From contig NW_022098069.1 in assembly GCF_002288925.2 (NCBI RefSeq), positions 72,221,660-72,285,659 on the forward strand: a DNA stretch of 64,000 nt. The letters are read 5' to 3'. Every line of letters begins with the position of its first letter. Within the stretch, counting starts at the first letter, position 1. Shown here one piece after another: positions 46,946 to 57,421 of this stretch. The stretch comes from Delphinapterus leucas (taxonomy: Eukaryota; Chordata; Mammalia; Artiodactyla; Monodontidae). The position numbers and the translations under genes are program-made. The notes below the pieces were generated by a model. That model did no database searches. It was not told the origin of the DNA and saw only the letters and a list, made by a program, of their open reading frames with translations.

Positions 46946-46961
46946 AAAATTAAGAAAGGGA

Positions 46962-47449
46962 AAAGGCCTGGCTGATCTTTTGGTGGCAAATGCATGGATA
47001 TGACACATTTTCTAAACAGTCTATATTACAAGGAATAATAAACCTTGAAGGAACAACAGCTGTTGAGATTTTTCTCTTCTAGGATTTGATGGTGGTGGAA
47101 AGCTTTCCTTCTCCTAGCAGCTTGCTGATTTAGTCGTGAAAATAATTAGTTGCCAGTTATCATGTAGAGCACCTTCTTTGTGAAAAGAGCATAAGACTCC
47201 CTAGCCCATTTTTACCAGCACACTTGGGACTTTCTCTTTCACTGGTCCTCCCTAAGGCTCTATGTGCGGCCATCCTTGTCCTTCTATTGATAATTCCTCT
47301 TTTTCCCACTGCTCTGCCTTCCATAAATGAGTACTCTCCTTCAGCAATTAAGGATCCCTTCCTGGCATTAAACCATTTTTTATGTAATAGCCTATAACAA
47401 GCTACCAAGATTTTCCTTCAGAAGTAAACATGGGCTAAAACAAAGTTGT
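46962..47449. other. Unassigned DNA
   Basis: No gene is recognised. The 82-codon minus-strand frame (47160-47408) has no domain. Confidence 0.45.
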
Positions 47450-47670
47450 CATGATGTAATGGTAAGTTAGCAAGACTTATGTTCAGATTCATTTCAGAAC
47501 TGGCCATCTGTGTGATTTTGGGTTTGATATTCAACTTCTAAGTTTTAACTTTCTTCTCTGAAAATTAAGGATCCTACCTGAAAATACACATGAAGGCCTA
47601 GAACAGTGTATATCATAACATAGTTTCTCAATAAGCAGTAACTGCTACTAATATTGCTATTACTACTACC
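47450..47670 (+). repeat. MIR SINE
   Basis: In MIR order: TTCAGATTCATTTCAGAACT, CATCTGTGTGATTTTGGGTT, TTTCTTCTCTGAAAATTAAG, AGAACAGTGTATATCATAAC and AGTTTCTCAATAAGCAG. Confidence 0.7.
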
Positions 47671-47734
47671 AACACAAAAACTACCATTAATAACAAAATT
47701 TTATGAAATAAGAGAAATAATATTTTTCTGACTT

Positions 47735-48000
47735 GTGACTATATAACTCTAATTTCTGCCCTCCTTTCCACATGAACTTATCCTCCAAGTCTACATTTTC
47801 TCCTCTTCTGTCTCTTATAAGGGCATTTGTCATTGGATCTTGGACCCACCTGGATAATCCAGGATGGTCCCATCTCAAGATGCTCAACTTGATTATACCT
47901 GGAAAGAGGCTATTTCCAAATAAGGTCATATTCAGAGATTCTGCAAGTTAGGACATAAATATGTTGGGGAACCACCATTGAACCCACTACAGCAAATCAG
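47735..48000 (+). mobile_element. MLT1-like LTR (ERVL-MaLR), 3' half
   Basis: Contains TCTTATAAGGGCATTTGTCA, GATAATCCAGGATGGTCCCA, TTTCCAAATAAGGTCATATT and ends ...CCACTACAG near 48000, where an LTR 3' CA end is expected. The 5' half is not visible. The family name is from recall. Confidence 0.6.
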
Positions 48001-48231
48001 ATAATATTGAAGAAGTGAAAAACTGATCCTCATAGAACTGTCATGAGTTTTTATAGCTTAAGGTAACATGGTTAGTAAATAGTGAAAATGGGGCTAGAAT
48101 CCAGGTTATAATTACTAGATATTCATGTGTGCTGGGAAAGGGCCTTGATGTAAGTCAAGAGATAGATGCTGTTGTAAACAACTCAACCTTTCCCCAAAAG
48201 GCGTTTTATGACATAATTGTTCTATAAGATG
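48001..48231. other. Unassigned DNA, possible MIR trace
   Basis: TATAGCTTAAGGTAACATGG and GGGGCTAGAATCCAGG weakly recall reverse MIR. Otherwise nothing is recognised. Confidence 0.3.
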
Positions 48232-48470
48232 TTACGGAAAAATTGTACAGGTGAACCAGTTTGCAGGGCAGAAATAGAGACACAGATGTAGAGAACAATT
48301 GTACGGACACCAAGGGGGGAAAGCGGGGGGTAGGGTGGGCTGGTGGTGGGATGAACTGGGAGACTGGGATTGACATATACACACTAATAGGTATAAAACA
48401 GATAAATAAGAACATGCTATATAAAAATAAATAAAATAAAATTCAAAAAATAAAATAAAATACAAAAAAA
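48232..48470 (+). mobile_element. L1 3' UTR, second subtype, severely 5' truncated
   Basis: GCAGGGCAGAAATAGAGACA, GACACCAAGGGGGGAAAGCG, GGGATTGACATATACACACT and GAACATGCTATATAAAAATA lead into an A-rich tail of AAATAAAATAAAAT type. This matches the reverse of the 3' UTR at 43153-43340, so two L1 lineages with different 3' UTRs are present in the window. Confidence 0.85.
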
Positions 48471-48844
48471 CCCCAGATGTAATGGAAAAGTCATGAGGAA
48501 GGGGCTTTAAGTTCTAGTAAGCCTGTACAAAATGACAGGTTAAATAAGGTTAAGTGGTTTTCTTTATCACAGAATGTAAAGCCTTTGACATGTTAAAGTA
48601 TACTTTTTACTAAAAAACAAACAATAAAGAATACTAGATAGTACACAGCATTTCCAAAACCTGTTTAACCCTAGATTTTTCTTCTTCTATCTTTTAAGAC
48701 TAATTTTTGTAGCACACATTTTGGGGACAAGTTGGTCTAACCTATAAAGAAATGTAGGACTGTAATGTCTTAAATTTGGGGCCAGGTAAGACAAAGAAGT
48801 CCTCAGTGAGAAAAGATGTGTGAGGGGAGAGCACCCACTAGAGA
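48471..48844. other. Unassigned DNA
   Basis: No gene or named repeat is seen. Confidence 0.45.
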
Positions 48845-49130
48845 CAATACAGCAAATACTTATTGACCACTTATGCTGTTTACTAAAGTGCTACATTCTG
48901 AATACAACTGATGTGCTCCCTGCCTTCTTGTAGCTTACAATGTAGGTAGGAAGAGAGTCATTAAGCAATTAATTTGAAGTATGATGAACTTTATGCCAGC
49001 AAAACACTGAAGTACGTATTAAATGTCACTACTTTAATTCCTAGAGTTGGTAATGGGTAATGCTCCCCATTACCTACTCTAGAAATTGAGGAAGTGGCAT
49101 TTAAGCTAACCCCAGGAAAAAGGACGGAAT
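48845..49130 (-). repeat. L2 LINE 3' region, reverse orientation
   Basis: Contains CAGCAAATACTTATTGACCA, CTCCCTGCCTTCTTGTAGCT, TACAATGTAGGTAGGAAGAG and, after a hairpin, GAAGTGGCATTTAAGCTAAC. This follows the reverse of the L2 3' UTR. The hairpin at 49040-49081 sits between these L2 blocks. Confidence 0.7.
49040..49081. repeat. Near-perfect inverted repeat (17-bp arms, 8-base loop)
   Basis: Left arm CTAGAGTTGGTAATGGG at 49040-49056 and right arm CCCATTACCTACTCTAG at 49065-49081 pair at 16 of 17 positions, with loop TAATGCTC. No T-run follows, and a terminator has no meaning here. It may be a chance palindrome or a small local inverted duplication. Confidence 0.85.
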
Positions 49131-49681
49131 ATAACAAAGTAAAGGGGAAAAGAACCAAGTTCCTGTTTGCCAAATTCAGAGCTAAGAAAGGTATCTATAC
49201 CCTCACTCAAATCCAGGATAAAATATTTTCATATGACTCTTTGATTTGGGAGATATTAACACAACTTAAAAAATTAAAATTTCAAATTCAATGAATGAGA
49301 CAGAATCTTCACTTAATCCTTGGGCCATTACCCCTTCCTGACTGCCATGGCATCTCTCTCCCCACTTCTTGATTCAAATAATCCTTCACCATGTTCCTAA
49401 ATCTTACCTCTCTTTTCTCAACTATTAATTTCTTATTGTAGTTGGATACAGTTTCTTAAGTAAAACAAGAGGTTTTTATAAAAATTACTAAGAACTTGCA
49501 TTACAATTTACACTCACACTCACAACTGCAATTCTTCTGTCCATACAAACTGTTATGAACAACAGAAAGAAAAGCCCTAGTTTTCTGAAAGAATTATACA
49601 GTTATACGCATTCCATTGGTATGTTTTGCTTGGGGGTAGTCAGGTTGAAAAGTGACAGTAAGATACAAGGTATACATTCAT
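49131..49681. other. Unassigned DNA
   Basis: No gene is recognised. Confidence 0.45.
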
Positions 49682-49730
49682 AGTAGGGGACTTTAACACC
49701 CCACTTTCACCAATGGACATATAGTCCAAA

Positions 49731-50078
49731 ATGAAAATAAATAAGGAAACACAAGCTTTAAATGATACACTAAACAAGATGGACTTAATTGATATTTATA
49801 GGACATCCCATCCAAAAACAACAGAATACACATTTTTCTCAAGTGCTCATGGAACATTCTCCAGGATAGATCATATCTTGGGTCACAAATCAAGCCTTGG
49901 TAAATTTAAGAAAATTGAAATTGTATCAAGTATCTTTTCTGACCACGACACTATGAGACTAGATATCAATTACAGGAAAAGATCTGTAAAAAATGCAAAC
50001 ACATGGAGGCTAAACAATACACTACTTAATAACGAACTGATCACTGAAGAAATAAAAAAAATACCTAGAAACAAATGA
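49731..50078 (+). pseudogene. L1 ORF2 remnant, endonuclease C-terminal half
   Basis: A 115-codon frame with SRIDHILGHKSSLGKFKKIE and IFSDHDTMRLDI. The SDH group holds the conserved catalytic histidine of the AP-type endonuclease that nicks target DNA. The first half of the domain is absent through 5' truncation. It ends by frameshift after [10 protein letters not shown], where a short deletion has removed following codons. Confidence 0.93.
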
Positions 50079-50527
50079 CAATGGAGACACGATGACGCAA
50101 AACCTATGGGATGCAGCAAAAGCAGTTCTAAGAGGGAAGTTTATAGCAATACGATCCTACCTTAAGAAACAGGATACATCTCGAATAAACAACCTAACCT
50201 TTCACCTAAAGCAATTAGAGAAAGAAGAAAAAAAAAACCCAAAGTTAGCAGAAGGAAAGAAATCATAAAAATCAGATCAGAAATAAATGAAAAAGAAATG
50301 AAGGAAACAATAGCAAAGACCAATAAAATTAAAGCTGGTTCTTTGAGAAGATAAACAAAATTGATAAACCATTAGCCAGACTCATCAAGAAAAAAAGGGA
50401 GAAGAGTCAAATCAATACAAATAGAAATGAAAAAGGAGAAGTAATAACTGACACTGCAGAAATACAAAAGATCATGAGAGATTACTACAAGCAACTCTAG
50501 GCCAATAAAACGGACAACCTGGAAGAA

Positions 50528-50947
50528 ATGGACAAATTCGTAGAAATGCACAACCTGCCAAGACTGAATCAGGAAGAAATAGAAAATATGAACAGACCAA
50601 TCACAAGCACTGAAATTGAAAGTGTGATTAAAAATCTTCCAACAAACAAAAGCCCAGGACCAGATGGCTTCACAGGCGAATTCTATCAAACATTTAGGGA
50701 AGAGCTAACACCTATCCTTCTCAAACTCTTCCAAAATATAGCAGAGGGAGGAACACTCCCAAATTCATTCTACGAGGCCACCATCACCTTGATACCAAAA
50801 CCAGACAAGAATGTCACAAAGAAAGAAAACTACAGGCCAGTATCACTGATGAACATAGATGCAAAAATTCTCAACAAACTACTAGCAAACAGAATCAGAC
50901 AGCACATTAAAAGAATCATACACCATGATCAAGTGGGGTTTATCTAG
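50528..50947 (+). pseudogene. L1 ORF2 remnant, region between endonuclease and RT
   Basis: A 139-codon frame from [20 protein letters not shown] through the conserved [20 protein letters not shown] segment, which begins the RT domain, and [20 protein letters not shown], to HHDQVGFI. One base is missing at about 50946, so it stops at TAG and the next piece continues in another frame. Confidence 0.94.
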
Positions 50948-50949
50948 GT

Positions 50950-52464
50950 ATGCAAGGATTCTTCAATACATGCGAATCAATCAACGTGATACACCATATT
51001 AACAAATTGAAGGAGAAAAACCATATGATCAACTCAATAGATGCAGAGAAAGCTTTCAACAAAATTCAACACCCATTTATGATAAAAACCCTGCACAAAG
51101 TAGGCATAGAGGGAACTTCCCTCAACATAATAAAGGCCGTATATGACAAACCCAAAGCCAACATCGTCCTCAATGGTGAAAAACTGAAAGCATTTCCACT
51201 AAGATCAGGAACAAGACAAGGTTGCCCACTCTCACCACTCTTATTCAACATAGTTTTGGAAGTTTTAGCCACAGCAATCAGAGAAGAAAAGGAAATAAAA
51301 GGAATCCAAATTGGAAAAGAAGAAGTAAAGCTGTCACTCTCTGCAGATGACTTGATACTATACATAGAGAATCCTAAAGATGCTACCAGAAAACTACTAG
51401 AGCTAATCAATGAATTCGGTAAAGTAGCAGGATACAAAATTAATGCACAAAAATCTCCGGCATTCCTATACACTAATGATGAAAAATCTGAAAGTGAAAT
51501 TAAGAAAACACTCCCATTTACCACTGCAACAAAAAGAATAAAATATCTAGGAATAAACCTACCTAAGGAGACAAAAGACCTGTATGCAGAAAATTATAAG
51601 ACACTGATGAAAGAAATTAAAGATGATACAAATAGATGGAGAGATATACCATGTTCTTTGATTGGAAGAATCAACATTGTGAAAGTGACTCTACTACCCA
51701 AAGCAATCTACAGGTTCAGTGCAATCCCTATCAAACTACAACTGGCATTTTTCACAGAACTAGAACAAAAAATTTCACAATTTGTATGGAAACACAAAAG
51801 ACCCCAAATAGCCAAAGCAATCTTGAAAAACAGAGCTGGAGGAATCAGACTCCCTGACATCAGACTATACTACAAAGCTACAGTAATAAAGACAGCATGG
51901 CACTGGCACAAAAACAGAAATATAGATCAATGGAACAGAACAGAAAGCCCAGAGATAAACCCACACACATATAGTCACCTTATCTTTGATAAAGGAGGCA
52001 GGAATATACAGTGGAGAAAGGACAGCCTCTTCAATAAGTGGTGCTGGGAAAACCGGACAGGCACATGTAAAAGTATGAGATTAGATCACTCCCTAACACC
52101 ATACACAAAAATAATCTCAAAATGGATTAAAGACCTAAATGTAAGGCCAGAAACTATCAAACTCTTAGAGGAAAACATAGGCAGAACACTCTATGACATA
52201 AATCACAGCAAGATCCTTTCTGACCCACCTCCTAGAGTAATGAAAATAAAAACAAAAATAAACAAATGGGACCTAATGAAACTTCAAAGCTTTTGCACAG
52301 CAAAGGAAACCATAAACAAGACCAAAAGACAACCCTCAGAATGGGAGAAAATATTTGCAAATGAAGAAACTGACAAAGGATTAATCGCCAAAATTTATAA
52401 GCAGCTCATGCAGCTCAATAACAAAAAAAAAACAACCCAATCCAAAAATGGGCAGAAGACTTAA
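50950..52464 (+). pseudogene. L1 ORF2 remnant, reverse transcriptase and following region (504 codons)
   Basis: The longest open frame in the window. It holds RT motif A ([12 protein letters not shown]), the [20 protein letters not shown] stretch and motif C, where the usual FADD reads SADD (51340-51351). The two catalytic aspartates are kept but the phenylalanine is changed. Thumb and connection segments follow ([40 protein letters not shown]). It ends by a frameshift in an A-run ([15 protein letters not shown]), about 150 codons before the natural ORF2 end. This is a transposon relic, not a host gene. Confidence 0.95.
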
Positions 52465-52508
52465 ATAGACATTTCTCCAAAGAAGATATACAGACTGCCA
52501 ACAAACAC

Positions 52509-52970
52509 ATGAAAGAATGCTCAACATCATTAACCATTAGAGAAATGCAAATCAAAACTACAATGAGGTATCATCTCACACTGGTTAGAATGGCCATCAT
52601 CAAAAAATCTACAAACAATAAATGCTGGAGGGGGTGTGGAGAAAAGGGAACACTCTTGCACTGCTGGTGGGAATGTGAATTGGTACAGCCACTATGGAGA
52701 ACAGTATGGAGGATCCTTAAAAAACTAAAAATAGAACTACCATATGACACAGCAATCCCACTACTGGGCATATACCCTGAGGAAACCATAATTCAAAAAG
52801 AATCATGTACCAAAATGTTCATTGCAGCTCTATTTACAATAGCCCAGAGATGGAAGCAACCTAAGTGTCCATCATCAGATGAATGGTTAAAGAAGATGTG
52901 GCACATATATACAATGGAATATCACTCAGCCATAAAAAGAAACGAAATTGAGCTATTTGTAATGAGGTAG
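52509..52970 (+). pseudogene. L1 ORF2 remnant, C-terminal Cys/His region
   Basis: A 153-codon frame with [20 protein letters not shown], the cluster [18 protein letters not shown] (C-x3-C-x7-H-x4-C), then [20 protein letters not shown] and [20 protein letters not shown], ending at the normal ORF2 terminus with TAG. The gap to the preceding frame is a single indel. Confidence 0.95.
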
Positions 52971-53446
52971 ATGGACCTAGAGTCTGTCATACAGAGTGAA
53001 GTCAGAAGGAGAAAGACAAATACCGTATGCTCACACATATATATGGAATTTAAGAAAAAAAAATGTCATGAAGAACCTAGGGGTAAAACAGGAATAAAGA
53101 CACAGACCTACTAGAGAATGGACTTGAGGATATGGGGAGGGGGAAGGGTAAGCTGTGACAAAGCAAGAGAGTGGCATGGACATATATACACTACCAAACG
53201 TAGAATACATAGCTAGTGGGAAGCAGCCACATAGCACAGGGCCATCAGCTAGGTGGTTTGTGACCACCTAGAGGGGTGGGATAGGGAGGATGGGCAGGAG
53301 GGAGATGCAAGAGGGAAGAGATATGGGAACATATGTATATGTATAACTGATTCACTTTGTTATAAAGCAAAAACTAACACACCATTGTAAAGCAATTATA
53401 CTCCAATAAAGATGTTAAAACAAATAAATAAATAAAAAACAATGCA

Positions 53447-53593
53447 CTAGGTTGGGTGGGATAGGGAGGGTGGAAGGGAGGGAGACGCAAGAGGAAAGAG
53501 ATATGGGAACATATGTATAACTGATTCACTTTGTTATAAAGCAGAAACTAACACACCATTGTAAAGCAATTATACTCCAATAAAGATGTAATA
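53447..53593 (+). mobile_element. Second L1 3' end, about 147 bp, abutting the first
   Basis: From GGGTGGGATAGGGAGGGTGG to TCCAATAAAGATGTAATAAC, this repeats the last part of the 3' UTR at 53276-53417. It lacks the ATGTATATGTATAAC extension of the first copy. It may be a separate very short L1 insertion into the A-tail or a tandem duplication of the 3' end. No target duplication is clear. Confidence 0.85.
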
Positions 53594-54724
53594 ACAAAAA
53601 GCTTGTGAATTCACAACTAACTCAGAAGATTAAGTGACTTTTTTCTCAAATTTTAAATATATAAATCAATCAGATTTAAGATTAAATCTATCATGATTTT
53701 TAAAATTCTAACAGAGCCCAGTATGGGTTTTTTTTTTTTCTTTAACATTCTTTCACTCCACTTTGCTTACTGTTTTCTCTATTATCATGCCAGCATGGTT
53801 TACTGCCTACATGTTTTTTTCCCAGGTTCATATATACTGCTGCTGAGCAATTTCGACTTTCCCACTTTTAGTATAAGCCAAGATTTGACATCAATAAGAA
53901 CTCCAGGCCAAAAATATTATTCCCAGTGAAAGTATACAGCCAAATGATATTTTCCAAAAATTCTCAGCTTGGAAAACCAAGAAAAATGCAAAGTAATTTA
54001 TGTAAAGAAAAATCTCCTGTACTTGACAGTGAACATTTTAATTAGAAATGCATATGGACCATATGTTAATACTGCATTTCAATGTCTATCCAGAGAAACC
54101 ACAGTATCTACCAGGATATAAGTTGAAAAGAGGGATAAGTTGTCTTTGCATCTTTTAAAAATTCTTTAGAATCTCCAGAGAGGATATATACAGTCCAAAT
54201 AGATTTGGGTTGATTTTCTTGGACTCTTACATCTATTTATTATCTCCAGCTTTCTTGTTGCAAGTAAGGAACTTGTATTCATATCTCCTGGAGGTTACAA
54301 AAGAATGTACAGAGCAAAATTCTTTCATGTGCAAGGGTTTTTAAAGAGACATGTAATGATATTTCTGCCTATCAAAGCATCATTCAGAATACTAAGAATC
54401 TATGTTAATATATTTATGTCAACAGAGTCACACGGAATCATTTAAAGTGCAAAAGATCTGGCTTTTTCATGAGCATCATAGTAAAACTTACTAAATTCAG
54501 TAAGGTTTTTAAATCTGAATTCTGTCACACCAACCTTGCATCTGTACATGCTAGTTAGGAGGTGATGATGGAAAGGGCAGTGGCTTGGGTTCTGGCAGTG
54601 ACTTCAAAGTGGAAGAGTTTGGGATAATCTTTAAACTCAAATTCTAGTTTATCATCTCCTTCCAACAATTTCAACCAATTTATGAACCAAAAAGCTTTTT
54701 GTCATAACTTTCTAACTAATGACT
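53594..54724. other. Unassigned DNA
   Basis: No gene or named repeat is recognised. Confidence 0.45.
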
Positions 54725-54850
54725 GCTCACCACTTGCACCAGAATTATCTAGCGTGGTTGCTAAAAATTCTTGAACCCCACCCAAACCTACTAAATTGGA
54801 GTCTTGAGAAATGGGATCAAGATATCTACAATTATATAAACATTCCAGAG
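54725..54850 (+). mobile_element. MER5-type hAT-Charlie DNA transposon fragment
   Basis: TTGCACCAGAATTATCTAGC, TGAACCCCACCCAAACCTAC and GGAGTCTTGAGAAATGGGAT are decayed versions of the MER5A/B core. The terminal repeats have been lost. Confidence 0.6.
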
Positions 54851-56199
54851 GATTCTTTTTTATTGTTTGATAAGCACTAATATATAGTGGATTATTTTGA
54901 TAGTTATGTATCATTCCATTATCAGTATCATATTTATTTTACAAATTGAATTAATAATAACAATAATAGCTTTCATTTGTATAGAGGCTTATAATTACAA
55001 CTTCAAAAAAATCTTCCATTCTTTTCTTCATTCCAGGCACTGTTTTCCACTTCACACTAGAAATGTCAAAGAAGAAACAGGCCACAGATCCTCCTGAAGC
55101 CCATCAGGGATATTTGCATTAGCAAATTAGGAACAGATGTCATTAGAATAGAAACTCAGGTGAGAAAGATTTTGTTCTTAGGTCTAATCTTGAAGTAGGC
55201 ATTGTCAGAGAAAATGATGTTTTTGCAGTTAGTATAAAGCATTCGACTCATTGAATATCCCAATCTGGTGCAAACCAGCGTGGATTATGGCATGGTGTGA
55301 AACAGGAAATAATAAGTGGGCATGAAAGAAGGGAGTGGGTCACCAAGCACGAACAGAGACTCTTCCGTTCATCTTATTTGATTGAAAGTTTTACCAATTT
55401 TATAGTGAAGCAATAGTTCTCCAAAAGGTATTTTAATGATAGGCTGCATTGTGTGCATTTTATGACTAGCATGTGGATAAAATTATAATATCCTAATCTG
55501 AAAAATTAGGCAATAGTTCCCCCTCGTGATCCTGTCTTTGCACCAACAAATGAGCCTATTATGTGCCAAAAAAATCTTTAGGACTCTTAACTGTCATGAA
55601 ATATTGGGGAACACATAACTCAGGTATCTGGTCATAATCTTTGATTTTCAAAGTCTTATAATAAAATTAAAAAAACATAAACACTGAACCCGCAAATGGG
55701 GTGTTAGATGTGCAACAAATATGATAGAATACAGTGTTATGTGTACATACTGGGGAGATGGTAGGAGAGCAGTTTGTAAATTAGACCGTGTGTGGCGTTA
55801 ACTCCACAGCGGGGACAAGTGAGAGAAGCCAGAGAGATTTGGCTCAGCTGATAGCTGGGTGAGGTCAGGATGTCAAAAATGAGCTATGGCTGTATGAAGT
55901 GTGACACCGGCTGACCCCTCACACACGAGCACACACAGGAACACATACTCAAGTATACAGGCATGTGCTAAAATGGAACCTGTGCACTCTGGGAATCAAT
56001 GTGTTGAGAGCGCTTGTGTCTGAAGAAGCCCAATCATCCTTTCTCTGCATCTGCCCTTTGAAAGGCCCCGGGCGCTAAAAGGGATAGCTATTTCCTTTCT
56101 TGATGGAGAGATACTGTAGGGTATTAAAGACTCAGTGCAGAGTTTAATATACAGAAAGGCACTGGTGGTGACGTGAGCAGTAGCTTAAACCCCCAAAAT
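54851..56199. other. Unassigned DNA
   Basis: No gene is recognised. 54950-55030 may contain a MIR trace (AACAATAATAGCTTTCATTT). GC rises from about 55790 toward the zinc-finger relic. Confidence 0.4.
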
Positions 56200-57165
56200 G
56201 CACACTTTACCAAAAGGAAGGGAACTCCTGAGAAGAGAGCCCTGAGACTTTGTGTTAGAGAGGGTGACAGGGAGCTAAGATCCATGGGCTAGAGCCACAT
56301 ACCTCGACAAATCCCCCCACCCCGGGATGAGCTCTACAGCTGAGTGCTACCAGAGTAAACGCTCAGACCCAGAGGCCCTCCTCCTGGTACTGATGGCAGG
56401 AAGCCCAGCTGGCTGCTGTTAGACTTGGAGGCCCTGCCAGCCTCACTGCTGTACCTGGATGGGGAGTATGGGATGCACTGTGCACAGAAGTGGTGGCACC
56501 CGGCCAGGCACCAGCAGGCTTTAAGAGGAGCCAGCCCCGCAGGTATCCCCACATGCGTGCTTCTGGCTCCAAGGGCATGGCACCCTGTACACAAGTGAGT
56601 GCCCCTTCCAGTGGCATGAGTGTGAGAGGTGCTACAGCTGAAAGGAGAACCTGATCAACCACCTGCAGCTCCACACCAGGAAGAGGCCGTTCCACGCTGC
56701 AAAGCGCAGCCTCAGCTTCATGCTCAAGAAAAGTTTTGTCTACCACCAGCAGAAGCTCACTAGGAAGGTGGGGAAGCTCACTGTCTCTCTCCCAGCCTCC
56801 TGGACCACAGGCAAAATCTGACCAAGAGCAGCGTGGGGCTCTCTGTGCAAAAGCCACTTAGTAGGGCATAACCTGATCCTCGGTGACCTCAAGTAGGGGG
56901 TCACTGGGGCCTTGGGCCTGTCAGCAGAAGCTGCCAGAGGCATAACAGAGCACCCAGAGAACCACACAGGGTCCCTTAGAGACATCTCCACACCTCACAT
57001 CAGGATCAGAAGTGCTGGGCCTCATGGTAATGACCAAGGTGTGGTTACCCAAGGCCTGTGTCAGCTAGACTGAGAACCTGAGGGTCACTGAGTCATTTGT
57101 ACTTTGTTGCTTATACTGACTTTTCATTAAAATGGCTAATGTGAAGATGAAAAAAAAAAAAAAAA
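56200..57165 (+). pseudogene. C2H2 zinc-finger protein retrocopy, decayed
   Basis: A GC-rich block on the plus strand with a broken C2H2 zinc-finger array. From 56597 the frame reads a finger with a mutated first cysteine (QWHECERCYS), an in-frame TGA at 56639-56641, then KENLINHLQLHTRKRPFH. A second finger follows with both cysteines replaced (HAAKRSLSFMLKKSFVYHQQ) and its last histidine lost. The HT-x-K-RPFH linker is diagnostic of Kruppel-type fingers. No intron is visible. An ATTAAA at 57127-57132 lies about 20 bp before a 16-A run (57150-57165), as for an mRNA end. The parent gene is not identified. The 164-codon minus-strand ORF (56363-56857) is its antisense shadow. Not functional. The left boundary is uncertain. 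Confidence 0.7.
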
Positions 57166-57231
57166 GTCTCCCTTCTCGGGAAGTACTCCCTGGCAACCTA
57201 TGATAATCAATGACAGTGGTTTTGATGGACA
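57123..57231 (+). repeat. Imperfect direct repeat, copy A
   Basis: TTCATTAAAATGGCTAATGT, the A16 run, then GAAGTACTCCCTGGCAACCT and ATGATAATCAATGACAG. It pairs with copy B at 57422-57521, about 299 bp downstream. The similarity continues on both sides of the A-run. Confidence 0.75.
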
Positions 57232-57421
57232 TAGAAGTGCACTTCCCAAATCTCATTAAAAGGGAGAATTTGTTGCCCTGGCTGCTGGGAATGTCAAACC
57301 CTTTAGGGATTGCCTCAGCTGCAGAGAGCTGTCTCAGCCAAGGTCACATCATTGCCAGCGTGAATTATATCCGATGACTGTTGAGGCAAGCATGAAAATG
57401 CCCAGCCATTTGAACTGGTTG
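57232..57421. other. Sequence between the direct repeats, unassigned
   Basis: CTCATTAAAAGGGAGAATTT and GCCTCAGCTGCAGAGAGCTG were noted, but no family was assigned. Confidence 0.35.

Larger units (their letters stand above)
49682..53446 (+). mobile_element. L1 LINE, 5' truncated, the least decayed in the window
   Basis: Begins within the ORF2 endonuclease domain (TAGTAGGGGACTTTAACACC) and runs through RT, C-terminal region and 3' UTR to AATTATACTCCAATAAAGATG and an A-rich tail of AAATAAATAAAT form. It is 3.7 kb long. A few indels split ORF2 into four open pieces. The 3' UTR type matches the copies at 2.0 and 33.3-35.2 kb. No clear target duplication was found. A second L1 3' end follows at once (53447-53593). 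Confidence 0.95.

Noticed and set aside
46400..47008. 202-codon minus-strand ORF and overlapping ORFs
   Set aside because: They cross two CHR SINEs and simply translate the SINE bodies, with the same peptide twice.
49040..49081. Intrinsic terminator or microRNA precursor
   Set aside because: Bacterial terminators do not apply here, and the 17-bp stem is too short for a typical microRNA hairpin.
50950..52464. 504-codon ORF as a host protein-coding gene
   Set aside because: It is L1 ORF2 (RT motifs, C-terminal segments) and is flanked by other ORF2 pieces and an L1 3' UTR.
56363..56857. 164-codon minus-strand ORF, GC-rich
   Set aside because: The opposite strand carries recognisable zinc-finger text, so this is its antisense shadow.
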